Counted from the first letter of the stretch, positions 29,801 through 41,144 are shown. The stretch is 64,000 nt of DNA from Dirofilaria immitis (GCA_024305405.1 JAKNDB010000087.1:1860001-1924000), one strand, 5' to 3'. Made by a program: numbers and translations. The notes: a model not told the origin generated them from the sequence alone.

Positions 29801-32800
29801 TAAATTTAATTAACTTAATAATTTATGCATTTATTAAAGGGCAATAAAATAAATATTTGAATAGGTCTATTTTTTTTTTTTTGTTAAGAAAATTTTCATT
29901 AAATAAATTATTAGATAAAATTCAATTAAAATTATCAATCAAATCATTATTACTTTATTTTGTTATATATAATTTTTAAGCAATTTATTGATTCTTCCTC
30001 CATTGAACTTTTCAAACAAATCATTATCACTCGATGTTGTTATATATATTTTTAAGCAAATTATTGATTGTTCCATTGAACTTTTCATTATCACTTTATT
30101 ATGCTACATATAATTTTTAAGCACTTGATTGTTCCATTGAACTTTTCAATCAAATCATTATCACTCGATGTTGTTATATATAATCAATATTAATATCACT
30201 TATCAATATCATTTAGTTTTCTTTATTTTAGCTGAATGTTTTGACTGCGTATATAATTTTTTCCGATTTTTTTTTAACTCAATGTAAGCAATTATTCATT
30301 GTTTATCTTTTCACAAAAAAAAAAAAAATTTCTTTTTTTTGTTCAGGACGCATCAGAAGGTAAAATGATGGATTCACCAATGGAAAAAGCTCGACGAATA
30401 TTTCACATTGAAAATCGTACTGTTGTTAATTGTTTATCCGAATTCTATGGTACCTTGCTACTATTGGTATATTTTATTGTTTATTTTTTTTTCCATAATT
30501 TCTATTTATAATTTAATTATTATAGCAAATTGCTCTAATAATATTTCAACTTAATTAGTTTCTTTTTATTCATCCAATATTATAAATAAATGAATTATAA
30601 TTAATTATTATATAAAATTTTCAATTAAATAAAAATTAAAAAGCGAAAATTCTTTCATATTAATTTCCTATAGTAAATAATTACAATAAATATTCAACTT
30701 AATTGGAGAGGAAAAAAAATGAAATAATTGCTTCATAAAAATGACTTGTTTACTATTAATACATCGTAAAGGTAAAATTTAATTATCTTAGAATTAGTCA
30801 TTCAAAAATATTAGAGTTTTCTTCATCTTGAAAAAAAGAAAAATATTGTTTTCTCAAAGAATTCAATACTTCGTCGAGCATAGAATATTTATGTAATTTT
30901 TGACTTTTATATCCTTTTTTTTCGTCCTCAAACTGTCACAATAAATCTTCATTATATATGAAATAAAAAAATGATTAACAGATTAATATTAAATTGATGA
31001 ATTTAAATGCTTTTTTTTCTATTTTTTTACAGAAAATTTTGATAATTTTAGACTTACTTTAGCAATTGTTATAATTAATTTATTAGCTCAATTCTTATTA
31101 CGAAATAAGAATTGATATAGAAAACGTAATTTCTTCTTATCATGAAAATTGTAATGATAAGTTTCATTACAATAATATTATTATGCGTTATATATTCAAA
31201 GGCATTAGAAAAATTTGTTATTTTTTTTTCTTCATAGAAAAATAAATCTGATTATAAATGAAAAGAAAAAAGCATCAAAGAATTGCAATAAAAAAATTTT
31301 TACAAATATATGAATCAAATTTATCATTTCTCAATTTTTTTTCAAATAATTAATTCTAATTCAAAACTTATATTAGTAAATGGAAAAATTTACATATAAA
31401 TGATAAATTTTAATCCTTAAAGAAAAAAAATTGAGTTATGTTATTGAATTTTAATGATAATATATTATACTCAAAAAAAAAGTTTTTTGTAGTTTCTCGG
31501 TATTAGTATAGTGCATCAATTCGATTTGTCGCATAAACAATTGAATACGTGGATACAGATCAATCTTGGATGGGGTTTCACGATTATGTTTTGCGTTTAT
31601 ACCTGTTCCAAAACATCAGGTATGATCCTAATGAGAGTTTTTTTTTGTTTTACGAGAATAACTAATAAAGAATAACAATTTGAAAATTTGGAAAGATGCA
31701 TACGATTATGCATTATTGATAAGTTCTCATTTATTTGGATTCCGAATTCCTTTCAAAAATGTTGAAAATTGTTATTTAATGAAATTTGTATATAACATTT
31801 CAGACGATCTCATCTCTTAATAATTGCCCTTCTGCTTGATAATATTTTTTGCTAAATTAAAATTAAGAACAAATATATTTCAATTTTTTTCTTAACATTC
31901 TAAATTCATCAACAATATTTCATTATTTTAAGGAGGACATCTGAATCCAGCAATCTCTCTAATGTTTTATACCATTGGAAAATTGCCTCTTGCACATGTC
32001 TTCTACTATACCATCGCGCAAGTTCTTGGAGCTTTTGTTGGTACAGCACTTGCATATAGCGTCTATTTAGGTAAATTTCTAAATTATTATAAATGATTTT
32101 ATAAAGTTTATGCATATTTTAATTCATCATTAGAATTTGCAATTTTTAAAATATTAAAATGATATTTCAGATCAGACCTATCACGTCTTGGGTGATGTTC
32201 GCATTGCAGCAGGTCCAATGGTACAGCAGCATTGTTTACATCAATGCCGGCACCTCATCTCTCAAATACTATCGCATTCTGGGATCAAGTAATCTAATAT
32301 TCTATGGTTGAGAATAATAATCAGATTCAAATTTCAACTATTTTGATGCAAATTTATTCTTGTCCTTTGCATATAAATTTCTATCTTTTCATTTCTTAAC
32401 GATTATACTGCATCATTCAATGTTAGAATAGTAATTTATAGAAATACATTTTAATATAACAAAAGTTAATTCCTAAAAATTTATCTTTCTCATTGTTGCA
32501 TTTTATTGCTATAATCATTTTTATACGAATATTTAAATAACAATATATGAAACATTTTTTTCTTGTATTTTTTCTTTTTCCAGTTTGTCGGTACAGGATT
32601 TTTGGCTCTTTTTGCCTGTGTGATCATAGATAAGCGTAATGAAATTCCATCCTCAATGCATGCTCTTCTTTTGGATTACTCGTTGCAATGATTGGTATGG
32701 CATTTGGAATGAATCTTGGATATCCAATTAATCCTGCTCGTGATTTTGCACCACGTGTTTTCGCTGCTATGATCGGATATGGTTGGGAAGTTTTTAGGTA

Positions 32801-33535
32801 TGATAAATTAATATTTCTTTTCTTTTTTAAGCGATATAAACATTATGACAGCTAATTTATATAGAAGTATTCAATACAGTTGCTGATAAAAGTACTTGAT
32901 AATTGAATATTTAGTAATTATTACTAATATTAATGATAATAAGTTAAGCTAATCAAATTTCATTGGGCTAATTTCTCATGATCATCTGTACTGATGGAAG
33001 TATAATTAAGATAAATTGATTAGATTTATATAATGTCCTTTATTAAAAATATTTTTGATATTTTATATTGATTTCTTTTGCAGCTATCACAATTATTACT
33101 TCTGGATCCCGATTTTGGCACCATGCTTTGGTGCAATTGCTGCAGCTTGGTCATATTTCATTTTCGTTGGTTTTCAAATTCCGGATCAACCACCCAGTTA
33201 TATGAAGGAAAATAAAAGCGATGCTGATGGTATTCCGTTGAAAACCACGTGCGTTAACTTCTATCTTTTTTCGCTTATTTTTTCAATATTTTATTAAAAT
33301 TCATTTACTAATATTAGTTTGTTGATACTTACTATTATTTGATCTATGTTTGATTTTTTCTATCCGAGAATATCACTATTCAGCTTCTTGTCCTTCCATG
33401 AAATTCATAGTAGAATAAATTTGATCGATTAATTTCTCTCAGATTCTAAAATAAGAAATATTCGAGCGTCACCTTTCAAAATATATTTAATTATTTAATT
33501 TCATTATTTATGATTTTTTCAGAGATCTTGCCTAA
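14820..33535 (+). CDS. aqp: Aquaglyceroporin (MIP family), canonical NPA/NPARD
   Basis: A channel for water, glycerol and small solutes in a membrane. Exons are 14820-14897, 30347-30466, 31493-31619, 31933-32070, 32171-32288, 32584-32797, 33084-33248 and 33523-33535, about 324 residues. The 5' UTR follows a TTTCAG acceptor ending at 14782, suitable for trans-splicing. The first NPA lies in [10 protein letters not shown] and the second in [13 protein letters not shown]; Asp after NPAR marks the glycerol-transporting subfamily. Filter positions by GlpF alignment are Trp (INLGWG), Tyr and Arg. Two frame breaks need one extra base each: AA to AAA in CCAATGG near 32215, and TTTT to TTTTT near 32669. 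Joining the first exon across 15.4 kb is inferred from phase 0 at both ends. A downstream start at MMDSPMEK in the second exon is the alternative. Confidence 0.92.
15046..15290 (+). repeat. 42-bp tandem repeat, about 6 copies
   Basis: The core CTGAAATGCATAAAT recurs at 15063, 15105, 15146, 15187, 15229 and 15271, a spacing of 41-42 bp. It starts about 150 bp after the donor of the first aquaporin exon. Units differ by a few substitutions and single-base indels. The reverse strand is open in one frame (14973-15164), which is an artefact of the repeat. Confidence 0.9.
17425..17660 (+). repeat. ~118-bp imperfect tandem repeat, about 2.3 copies
   Basis: GAGAATTTTAATAAAAATAA followed by TATCTTTTCTAC and TGAATTTTTTTGAATA recurs, with a third partial unit (TACCTGAGAATCTCAATAA) at the end. 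The open frame over it is repeat-derived. Confidence 0.7.
17852..17901 (+). repeat. 10-bp tandem repeat ACTTCCNATC x5
   Basis: Five consecutive decamers: ACTTCCCATC, ACTTCCAATC, ACTTCCTATC, ACTTCCCATC, ACTTCTAATC. On the minus strand this reads GGAAGT every 10 bp, the ETS-family core on one helical face. It lies in the long aquaporin intron. Confidence 0.9.
20082..20102 (+). repeat. Perfect 9-bp hairpin in a GC-richer patch
   Basis: CCTTCAACA-TCC-TGTTGAAGG forms a perfect 9-bp stem with a 3-nt loop. It sits inside 19990-20115, which is clearly less AT-rich than its surroundings. Just upstream, near 19940-19980, AATAGTTGTCTGATAAGTT is duplicated in tandem. Function is unknown; a structured regulatory element is possible. 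Confidence 0.5.
20575..20624 (+). repeat. (CTTT)n microsatellite
   Basis: About 50 bp of CTTT units with one CCTT interruption. Further (TC)n tracts lie at about 20742-20772 and 21038-21082, and a (GA)n tract at about 25978-26002. Confidence 0.9.
25400..25700 (+). repeat. 41-bp tandem repeat, about 6-7 copies
   Basis: ATATTGATGTCGAGATT recurs at 25402, 25443, 25484, 25525 and 25566, with decayed copies at 25607 and beyond to about 25700. The period is exactly 41 bp at the start and degrades to the right. Confidence 0.9.
26270..26390 (+). repeat. (AAT)n-rich low-complexity tract
   Basis: Interrupted AAT/ATAATA units. They create a long antisense open frame (26292-26603) that is not considered a gene. 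Confidence 0.85.
26620..27130 (+). promoter_or_regulatory. GC-richer patch with trinucleotide repeats and TATA-like box
   Basis: Starts with a CG-rich stretch (GATCCGATCGCCGCCAACTG; GGGCGCCAAAGG). Long GTT/ATG and CAT trinucleotide runs follow at about 26740-26850 and 26907-26928, then a purine-rich tract. TATATAAG lies at 27093-27100, preceded by CCAGG. The block stands out from the intron around it. It could be an internal promoter for a short aquaporin transcript starting near the exon at 30347. The plus-strand open frame at 26623-26865 is repeat-driven. Confidence 0.3.
27931..28256 (+). repeat. 81-bp tandem repeat, 4 copies
   Basis: CTCCGATCGATTATATCC starts at 27933, 28014, 28095 and 28176, exactly 81 bp apart. 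Copies are nearly identical, differing at a few positions such as AACAGCC versus AATAGCC, so the expansion is recent. Confidence 0.93.
28418..28620 (+). repeat. ~50-bp tandem repeat, about 4 copies
   Basis: GGATTAGCTTTTCAA followed by ATCAATTTAAATTTAA and ATTAAATGTGAT. Units start near 28418, 28462 and 28512; a diverged fourth begins near 28562. The first unit lacks 6 bp. Confidence 0.85.
29070..29360 (+). repeat. ~45-75-bp tandem repeat, about 5 copies
   Basis: Each unit combines a T run, TTTAATAAAAAGAATAGAAT, then AGTTTAGTAGGAAAGAGAAG. The first and last units carry an extra GAAGGAACTATTCG block, giving the array similar ends. Confidence 0.85.
29935..30190 (+). repeat. ~70-80-bp imperfect tandem repeat, about 3 copies
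   Basis: TCAAATCATTATCACT, a TTGTTATATATAA block and ATTGATTGTTCCATTGAACT recur in order. The array ends about 150 bp before the acceptor of the second coding aquaporin exon. Confidence 0.8.
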
Positions 33536-36114
33536 ACAGAAGAAATCCAGTAAAGCAGATGAATAAGATATAAACGTGTGTAAAGAATTCGACCGATTTC
33601 TGAAAATTTACATGAATTTTTTGAATTGAAATGCATAATTTTGCCTCACCATCTTTAACTTAGATAGCTTGTTTCTCTAGAGAACGCCGGTCGGAAGTTA
33701 AAATTGTTGGCTTATATTTAAATATTCAAAATTTAGCAATATCAAATGTATTACTAATTTTTTATATCACCAATTATATTAAATTCCCGTCTGCTTTGGC
33801 CAACTATTTTAATTAATTTGCCAATGAATTTCCATCTAAAGAAAATTCATATTTGATATGATAAACTACTTTTTTATTGAATACCTGTGCATTTTGCACC
33901 TTAATTGGTCGTTTGGAGTACTTTGCACTTTAATTTTTTGTTTGATAATTGGCCGGTGATAAAATAAGACTACTTTATTTGTTTTCTACTTTTTGTTCGC
34001 GCCTTTTATCTCTTTTTATTGATTATTTTTTGTACTATTAGAAAAAAATAATAGATTATATGCTTTCCTCTCTAAATAATTTTTTGATTTTATTTTATTT
34101 TCTATTTTTTTAGCAAGATGGAATGAAATTATCATTATCAAAACAGATTGAATTTTTATTTTTATGATTCAATTTGAATTTAAAAATCATGTGAATTTTT
34201 TCTCTTGGTTATATTCAAATTTAGACGAAAAAAATAAAAAGATCATATGTTTAGGTGTTTTATCGAACATTTACAAATACACATATATCTTACTATTGAT
34301 AATTATGATATAATTACGCACAATTTGTAGCTTTTTAACAATTTTCTAAAAAGTTACAAAGAAGTTAAGTTGCACAAAATTTATTTTGCCTATTAATTTA
34401 ATTGAAATATAAGAATTATTTGTGTAAAATATTACTACTGAAAAGATGCAGTTATCATCGAACAAAATAAGCATTAATTTGTTGATTGGTAGTATTCTTC
34501 ATTTTAACATATCTAAATTATCATAATATATATAAGTACCATAAAATAAATTTCAAAGGAAAAAATATTTGACCTACTCTTCATTTATTAAATTTGAAAA
34601 ATTAGAAAATTTGTTTCTAAGAAATTTTCCTGATATAATAATAATAATAATAAATACATGATGAAAGAGATATATCGTATATACTTTGAAAAAATGTTAT
34701 TAAAAGCTTATATAACAGAAATAAATAAATTTAATAATATTTTAAAGTTTACAGAATAGAAATAAATAAACTTACCGATAACCGCCATTATGTATCGAAT
34801 AATTTTTTATTATGTAAATAATACAATATTGTCATACAGAAATTTAAAATAATAGTTTTGACCTTTCGCAAATATTTACCATCCAAATATCTTCTAACCT
34901 TTCATCTATTGATCCTTATTGAATGTCGAAATATTTCGATGATTTTGTCATTCTGTTCATTTCCTCCTACGTAATATTTATGAGTTCTTGCTACTTAATT
35001 GCGTTCTGTTGATATTTGACATTGCCTTGACATCTTTGTAAATCATAACTTATTTGAAATTGCAAAAGATCGGGAAAAATTTTATCGAACTAAACTTTTA
35101 AAGTCCGATGATCATCTTCTTTCTATTCAACATAAGGAAATTAGCAAATAAAAGTGTCGATTTTAAATTGATAAATTTTTAAATTCGTTCATTTGTCCAT
35201 TTGATATCTCTTGTCAACTAACTGACTATCATTTGATCAAATCCCATATATTATAGCAATTCGATCAATCAATGAATGTTTATCATTCCAGAAAAATGGG
35301 ACTTATATATATAATGCAAATTTAATTTAATGTAAGTACGGTTATCTAATCCATTTTGTTACTTTATGATGCAATGGAAGTAATATTTTTTACGTTGTAG
35401 AAAATAAAAAGAAATTTCCTATTGCTATAAACGACTGAAAATTCCTTTGTTGCACTTTTTTCATACTTTTTTCTTTTATAGTTTAAATACGATTCTATCA
35501 GAGTTTCAATGATAAATGAAAGTGAAACCGTAAGGTATTGCTAATTCATTTAGTTTCATGAATTTTTTTCGTTTGATTCTAACTTTTTGAAAATGTTTTC
35601 TTTTGTACTTTCGTAAAATGAAATGAAAATGTTTAGACGAATTCTATTTCTTTCCCATTTTTTTAACTTATAAGAAACATTTAATTGTTAAGCGAAGGCT
35701 AATAATTGAATGAATTTGAGCCATAACAGACGCTATGATTTATTATTATCCATTTCTTTTAATATATTTTCAATTATAACTTACGGGAAGTATTAATTTT
35801 TTGAGATATTTTAGCTTCGATAATTGCTATCAAATCTAATCTCAATAATTCATTCGCAGTATTATGATATCAAGGCTAATTATTCGATTGATGTAAGACT
35901 AAATTGATGTAACCAAACTTTTAATGATCGAATAATTGTTAAAATGATTAAATAAATCAGTTAGCCTTGAAATCGATAATACTATCTAATTTTAAGATCT
36001 CACGAAGTTCAGTGAAACTTTGCATATATTTCGAATAGTTCGATTTAGAAATTAGAACTTTTATTTGTGATAATAAACTAAACGAATTATTCATATTAGA
36101 TTATTTCAATTACA
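33536..36114. other. Intergenic between the two aquaglyceroporins
   Basis: About 2.6 kb, AT-rich. No exon-like open frame or domain was seen. An (ATA)n tract lies near 34637. It should contain the 3' UTR of the upstream gene and the promoter or spliced-leader acceptor of the downstream copy; no clear signal could be assigned. Confidence 0.5.
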
Positions 36115-39098
36115 ATGCATCATATGGAACGTTTCAAAAAATACGGGCGCATAGAGAAAGAATTGGCCCGTAATTTGCTTGCTGAATTTTATGGCACCGC
36201 TCTTCTAAGAGTTAGTATTTCACTTTACTTTTTAATTTGATCCATTTGTTAAAGTTTTAATTCAAAGATACTAAAAGAAGCATTAACTCTTGCTGATAAT
36301 ATATACAATTTATTTTTTATATTTCAATGATTAAAGCTATCTTTGGAAGTTGAAATAATATTTCTTTCTGTTAATTATTTAATTCAAACTGATAAGAGAA
36401 TTTCTCTCGTCGTAGTAGGAATGAATTTTATGAAATTCAGTTTATTGGTACTGGCGTGATGGCTCAATTCGTACTTAGTCGTGGAACAGCGAGCTCTGCG
36501 ATACAAATTAATCTCGGCTGGGGATTAGCGATCGCGTTATCAGTCTATGTTGCATGGGAAACGTCCGGTAATTTATTATATTTTTATGAAATCGGAAATA
36601 TTTATTGTTTTATGTGAAAAGCCTGAAATGAAGGCTCAAATTAAGATTGTGATATGCCCAGAAAAATGAATTTTTAATTCTTTCCAATTTAAAGAAGCAC
36701 AAATAAATGTTTATTCTTTTATATTTTTGTCACCTCAAATATATATATCAAATTGTTTTTCTTATAACTAATTAATTACAGTTCATCTCAGCTGATTTTA
36801 ACCCGATACTATGATCTACAGAGCCGTTAAATTTGCTGAAAATATAAAAGTTTTCTTAGGAAATAATAAATTAAGCATTGTTTTACTGATTGCAGTTGAT
36901 CATAAATTCTAAGAATAAAAATTTTGCCGTCATAATGATTAATCTGAATTTTATTTATAATTGGCTAATTTTCAGGTGGACATGTAAATCCAGCAGTAAC
37001 AGCAGCCTTATTTATCCTTGGCAAAATATCCCTTATTCATAGTCTTTTGTATTGTATTGCACAAACATTCGGCGCTGCATGTGGCGCAGCAATAATGTAT
37101 TTGGTTCATAGCGGTAAATTACCCAAATTTTATGAATTATTAATTTAATTTCTTTGATCTGTCGAAGCCTTTCAATTCAATTTGTGAATTTCGGTTTTTT
37201 ATTTCTATTCGCAGGTAAATTAATCAATAAATGATCCATATTAATAGGCAGGTAAATTAATCAATAAATGATTCATATTAATAGGCAGGTAAATTAATCA
37301 ATAAATGATCCATATTAATAGGCAGGTAAATTAATCAATAAATGATCCATATTAATAGGCAGGTAAATTAATCAATAAATGATCCATATTAATAGGCAGG
37401 TAAATTAATCAATAAATGATCCATATTAATAGGCAGGTAAATTAATCAATAAATGATCCATATTAATAGGCAGGTAAATTAATCAATAAATGATCCATAT
37501 TAATAGGCAGGTAAATTAATCAATAAATGATCCATATTAATAGGCAGGTAAATTAGTCAATAAATGATTCATATTAATAGGCAGGTAAATTAATCAATAA
37601 ATGATCCATATTAATAGGCAGGTAAATTAATCAATAAATGATCCATATTAATAGGCAGGTAAATTAATCAATAAATGATCCATATTAATAGGCAGGTCAT
37701 TACACAATTTCTAAAATCATTATCGTTTTCAGAGGCGATAAATGCCTTTGACGGAGGTGTTCGGGCAATAAATGGGCCAAATGCGACTGCAATAATTTTT
37801 GCATCGTTCCCACGGCCTTATCTTTCAAATATTGGTGCATTCATCGACCAAGTTTGTATTCTTTCTTTTTCCTAGAATTCACAAAATTGTTTTTTTCATC
37901 ATAACTTAGTAGTATATTAATAAGTAATTTTTAATTGCATTCTAAATAATTATAAATAATGGCAATATTAATTGGATCTTTGAGTATGAAAATTTATTTT
38001 TTATTTAATAATTTTCATTTTCATTTTATTTTTTTGGGATAAGAAGAAAATTTTGTAGCTTATTTATTGAAATTACTTCTTGTTATTGTGACTCAGCTAG
38101 GCTTTATTTGGGTTTATAAGATATTATAAATACAATACAATGGTCTGAATCAAATGCAAAATATAATCTCTAAAAGCTTACTACGACGATATCGTACCTT
38201 CCCTTCGCTTCACTACTACTGTTGCTCGTGAAGTTGAACAGTGAATCCTGCTGACGTCGAATTGTTATCGAAGTTGTTATTTTTGTCGAATTGCGTCAAA
38301 CTGCTGATATTGAACTATCGGATTGTGTCAGACTGTATTTCTGAACTGAACTGAACTGAACTGTCCTTAGCTCCAAAATCCTTGCTTTCGAGATTCCTCT
38401 CCTTTACCTGATTTTCACATTTCGCTTCATGATTTTTTGATCTTACTTTGCGGACCTATGAATCGTAGTGTTTTGGCAATAAACATAGTGTCTTTCTGGC
38501 TTCCTGATCCATTTACTACTATGTCGCGCTATTTGACCTTTTGATAGTCTTATCTATACACAACTAATCACATTTTTCAATGTTCACACAACATCTATAG
38601 TTTTAGATGGCTGGCACCAGTTTGATTGGCCTTTTGTTGCATTTTGCTGCGAACCTAAGAATCAAATACCGAGAAATTTGATGCCAGCTCTTTTTGGCAT
38701 CATAGCAACGACTATTTCAATGTGTTGTGGTTTGAATATGGGTTCCCCTGTCAATCCAGCTAGTGATTTTGGTGCACGGATTTTTGCCTCTATGAGCGGT
38801 TATGGCATCCAACTTTTCACGTTAGTGCATCATTTTTTCTTAAAACCTTAATTTCTTAATCTGATGCTTCTAAAATTTTCAAGATCCTTATTTGCAAATC
38901 TCATTCTTTCAGATTCCATCACTACTTCTTCCTTGTTCCGTTGTTGGCGCCTATTGTAGGCGCTATGATTGGCGTATATTTCTATCAATTTTTATTGGTT
39001 TTCATATTCCAAAAGCAGTGACAAACGTTAACGAAGAAAAATGGGAGATGGATCAAGACAATCAATTAAAACAAGCCAGGGAGAACTCTGTATGCTGA
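36115..39098 (+). CDS. aqp: Aquaglyceroporin paralogue with altered selectivity filter (NPAS)
   Basis: Second MIP-family gene, same strand as the first. Its five introns fall at the same positions and phases as five in its neighbour, so it is a tandem duplicate. Exons are 36115-36210, 36441-36567, 36976-37113, 37733-37851, 38607-38820 and 38913-39098, about 293 residues. The first NPA is in [13 protein letters not shown]. The second reads [13 protein letters not shown]: the filter arginine of NPAR is Ser (AGT at 38762-38764) and the aromatic position is also Ser (38744-38746). Trp in INLGWG and Asp after the NPA box are kept. Two frame breaks need one T each, TTTT at 38632-38635 and TTTTT at 38989-38993. 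AATAAA lies 60 bp past the stop. Transport of solutes larger than glycerol, or loss of channel function, are both possible. Confidence 0.92.
37211..37691 (+). repeat. 37-bp minisatellite, 13 copies, each with CAG|GTAAAT
   Basis: In intron 3 of the second aquaglyceroporin. Thirteen units of 37 bp start at 37211, and a fourteenth is cut short at 37692. Copies are almost identical (a few C/T or A/G changes), implying recent expansion. Each unit begins GCAGGTAAATTAATC, a fused 3' and 5' splice-site consensus. Only the first copy has a strong pyrimidine tract before it. Confidence 0.95.
38095..38580. other. GC-richer block of unknown origin in aquaporin intron 4
   Basis: About 480 bp of clearly higher GC than the flanking intron. 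It contains (GAACT)n near 38345, TATAAG near 38118 and AATAAA near 38481, an arrangement that could fit a solo LTR. No matching TG...CA ends with a target-site duplication could be fixed by eye, and no coding frame was found. Confidence 0.35.
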
Positions 39099-41144
39099 AA
39101 TTAGTAGTAGGGCAATTGTAAGATTAGGCTTTTATTCCGTAATTTTAAAATTTTGAAAATAAAGAATTCTGTTAAAAATTGGGAACATGTTATTAAAACT
39201 TTTAAAATCAATTTTTGAAAGTTACTAGATTCTTTTTATTTTGAAAAAATGATTGATCACAATCAGAAAATTTATTATTGATGATTGAGCTATGATCATT
39301 AGTGCTAACACAATTTATGATCGTTTGAAGTAGAAGTTTTTATATTATTAATGATTTACAGTTAAATTGAATTGGCATAAAATTTGAATTTTCAAATTGT
39401 TTTGATTATCAAATTTCATAATTTTTAATATCATTTGCAAAGCCTTTGTGTTCATAAATACTTTATCGAAATTTTCATTATATCGATGATAAAATAATGA
39501 TATATATAAGATTACAATTAAAAGTACGATGAATTTATTTGGGAATTTAAAAAGAATTCTTGTGGATATTGGACATAAATAGTATTCAGTGTAATAATAG
39601 CATAGAAATTTATTTAAAAGACGGGTAAAATGGAATAAGAAATTTGTAACTTTTTCGTTTTATAATAAACCGTTTTGGAAATGAGTTAAAGTGAAGTTAA
39701 ATTAAAACTAAACTATTCAAAAGAAATCTAAGAATAGTTGCAAATCTTTTTTACCAGCAGAAAATTTGGATTACTTTCAAAAGTTTGCTTTAAATTTGAA
39801 ATATTAGTCTTTTACAAAGTTTAAGTTTATGCAGAATTCTAAAGTAAACATAAGGCAGTCATTAAAAATGAACTCGACAAGTAATTTTCTTAAAATGCGA
39901 ATTAAAAATGAAAGAGCTAAGTGCAATTTTTTTCTTTTCATTGGTCTCTCTGATGATAAATATGATAAGCATATTGAAATAAAAATATTTGATATTCTTT
40001 AAAGCTGCAAATGTAAGTGTCAAGAAGAAGGGAATTGATGGAAAATAGAGAAATATTATTTTTCAAAGTAATGCTGTTATCCAGAAAGTTTTGGAATAAA
40101 TTTTTAAGAAGCACGCAAACATTCAAAAGAAAGAAATTAAAACTTGTCTTTTTGCCTATGCTATTACAATTTAATTTTGTCTTCTGTTGCGTTCAGTCGA
40201 ATTAGTCGTCAAATTTCTACGGTCATTTTAAAAGATTTCGATCAAATCAAATAAAAAATGCCTTCGAAAACCGAAAAGTAAATTGAATCGTAATTAATAG
40301 CAAAATCTTTTCTATAATTTTAATTTGTTTAGTAGATGCTAAATTGGATTATGCTTCATTATTTTTATTCTCGCATCTATGAATTGAAACAAAGATTGGA
40401 TTAGAAAGCAAAGTTATTTTTGATAGTTTCAATATTTCCATTTCATTTCGAAAATTTTAGATTGTTAGGAGATCCATTGTTGCTAGTATCATCCAATAAA
40501 CCTTTTTTGACTTTGGAAGCAAATTTAAATGAGGACAGAAATAATTGTAAAAGAGATTCGATAATTTCTGCTATTTCCGGAGTTTCTCTTTTTCTTCTAA
40601 TATTTCTGGTGAGTGATTATTTTTAAAGTTGGACTTGAAATGGATGCATTAAAAGAAATCAGGCAAGTGAAAGTAAATCAGATATCTTCCAGCGGAGCTA
40701 AATCATGTAAATAAGATAAGTGAAATTAAGTGAAACGAGACGTATGATGAATTTATTAAAGTAATACATACAACTAAAAAAACTTCCTGAAATTTGATGG
40801 AACATATAAAGTGCCAAAAGCGAATAGTTAAAAAGTTTAATGAACTTGCTTTTTAGAATAATTTGAAATCTGAATTAGTTTAGTAAGCAAGGCATGATAG
40901 ATATTTTATATGCTAAATGGGAATTGACTATCTATTCAGCTTCCCATTACTATCTTTGCAGTATCAGTTGAAAATTTCCTTATTATATTTGGAAATTTTT
41001 GCTTCTTAAGTTTTGAAACGATCAAGACCAATCGTATAATATCATTGAATCATTATTCTTCTCGAGATTTTTTTACTGCCATATTCAAGCTTTTTATTTT
41101 GAAATCATTGAAATAAAAACTTAAAAATGAAATTTTAATTTTAG
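39099..41144. other. Intergenic, with one orphan exon-like stretch
   Basis: Mostly AT-rich. At about 40461-40611 an open stretch lies between a TTTTAG acceptor and a GTGAGT donor; it reads LLGDPLLLVSSNKPF and ends in a hydrophobic segment. Its end phase does not join the following receptor exon at 41145, so it was not attached to a gene. Confidence 0.4.
39158..39163 (+). terminator. Poly(A) signal of second aquaglyceroporin
   Basis: AATAAA 60 bp after the stop codon at 39096-39098. Confidence 0.6.

Larger units (their letters stand above)
14898..30346. other. Very long intron (or intron plus internal promoter region)
   Basis: A 15.4-kb interval between two phase-0 coding boundaries of the aquaglyceroporin. 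No convincing exon was found inside it. It holds at least six unrelated tandem repeat arrays (listed separately), several CT/GA and trinucleotide microsatellites, and a GC-richer patch at 26.6-27.1 kb. All translated open frames here are short and driven by low complexity. Confidence 0.6.

Noticed and set aside
32171..32797. Pseudogene status for the first aquaporin
   Set aside because: The two frame breaks are single A/T-run losses like those in essential genes here. All motifs and splice sites are otherwise intact.
40017..40205. Plus and minus overlapping ORFs of 62 aa
   Set aside because: Short, no domain, no splice signals, typical chance frames.
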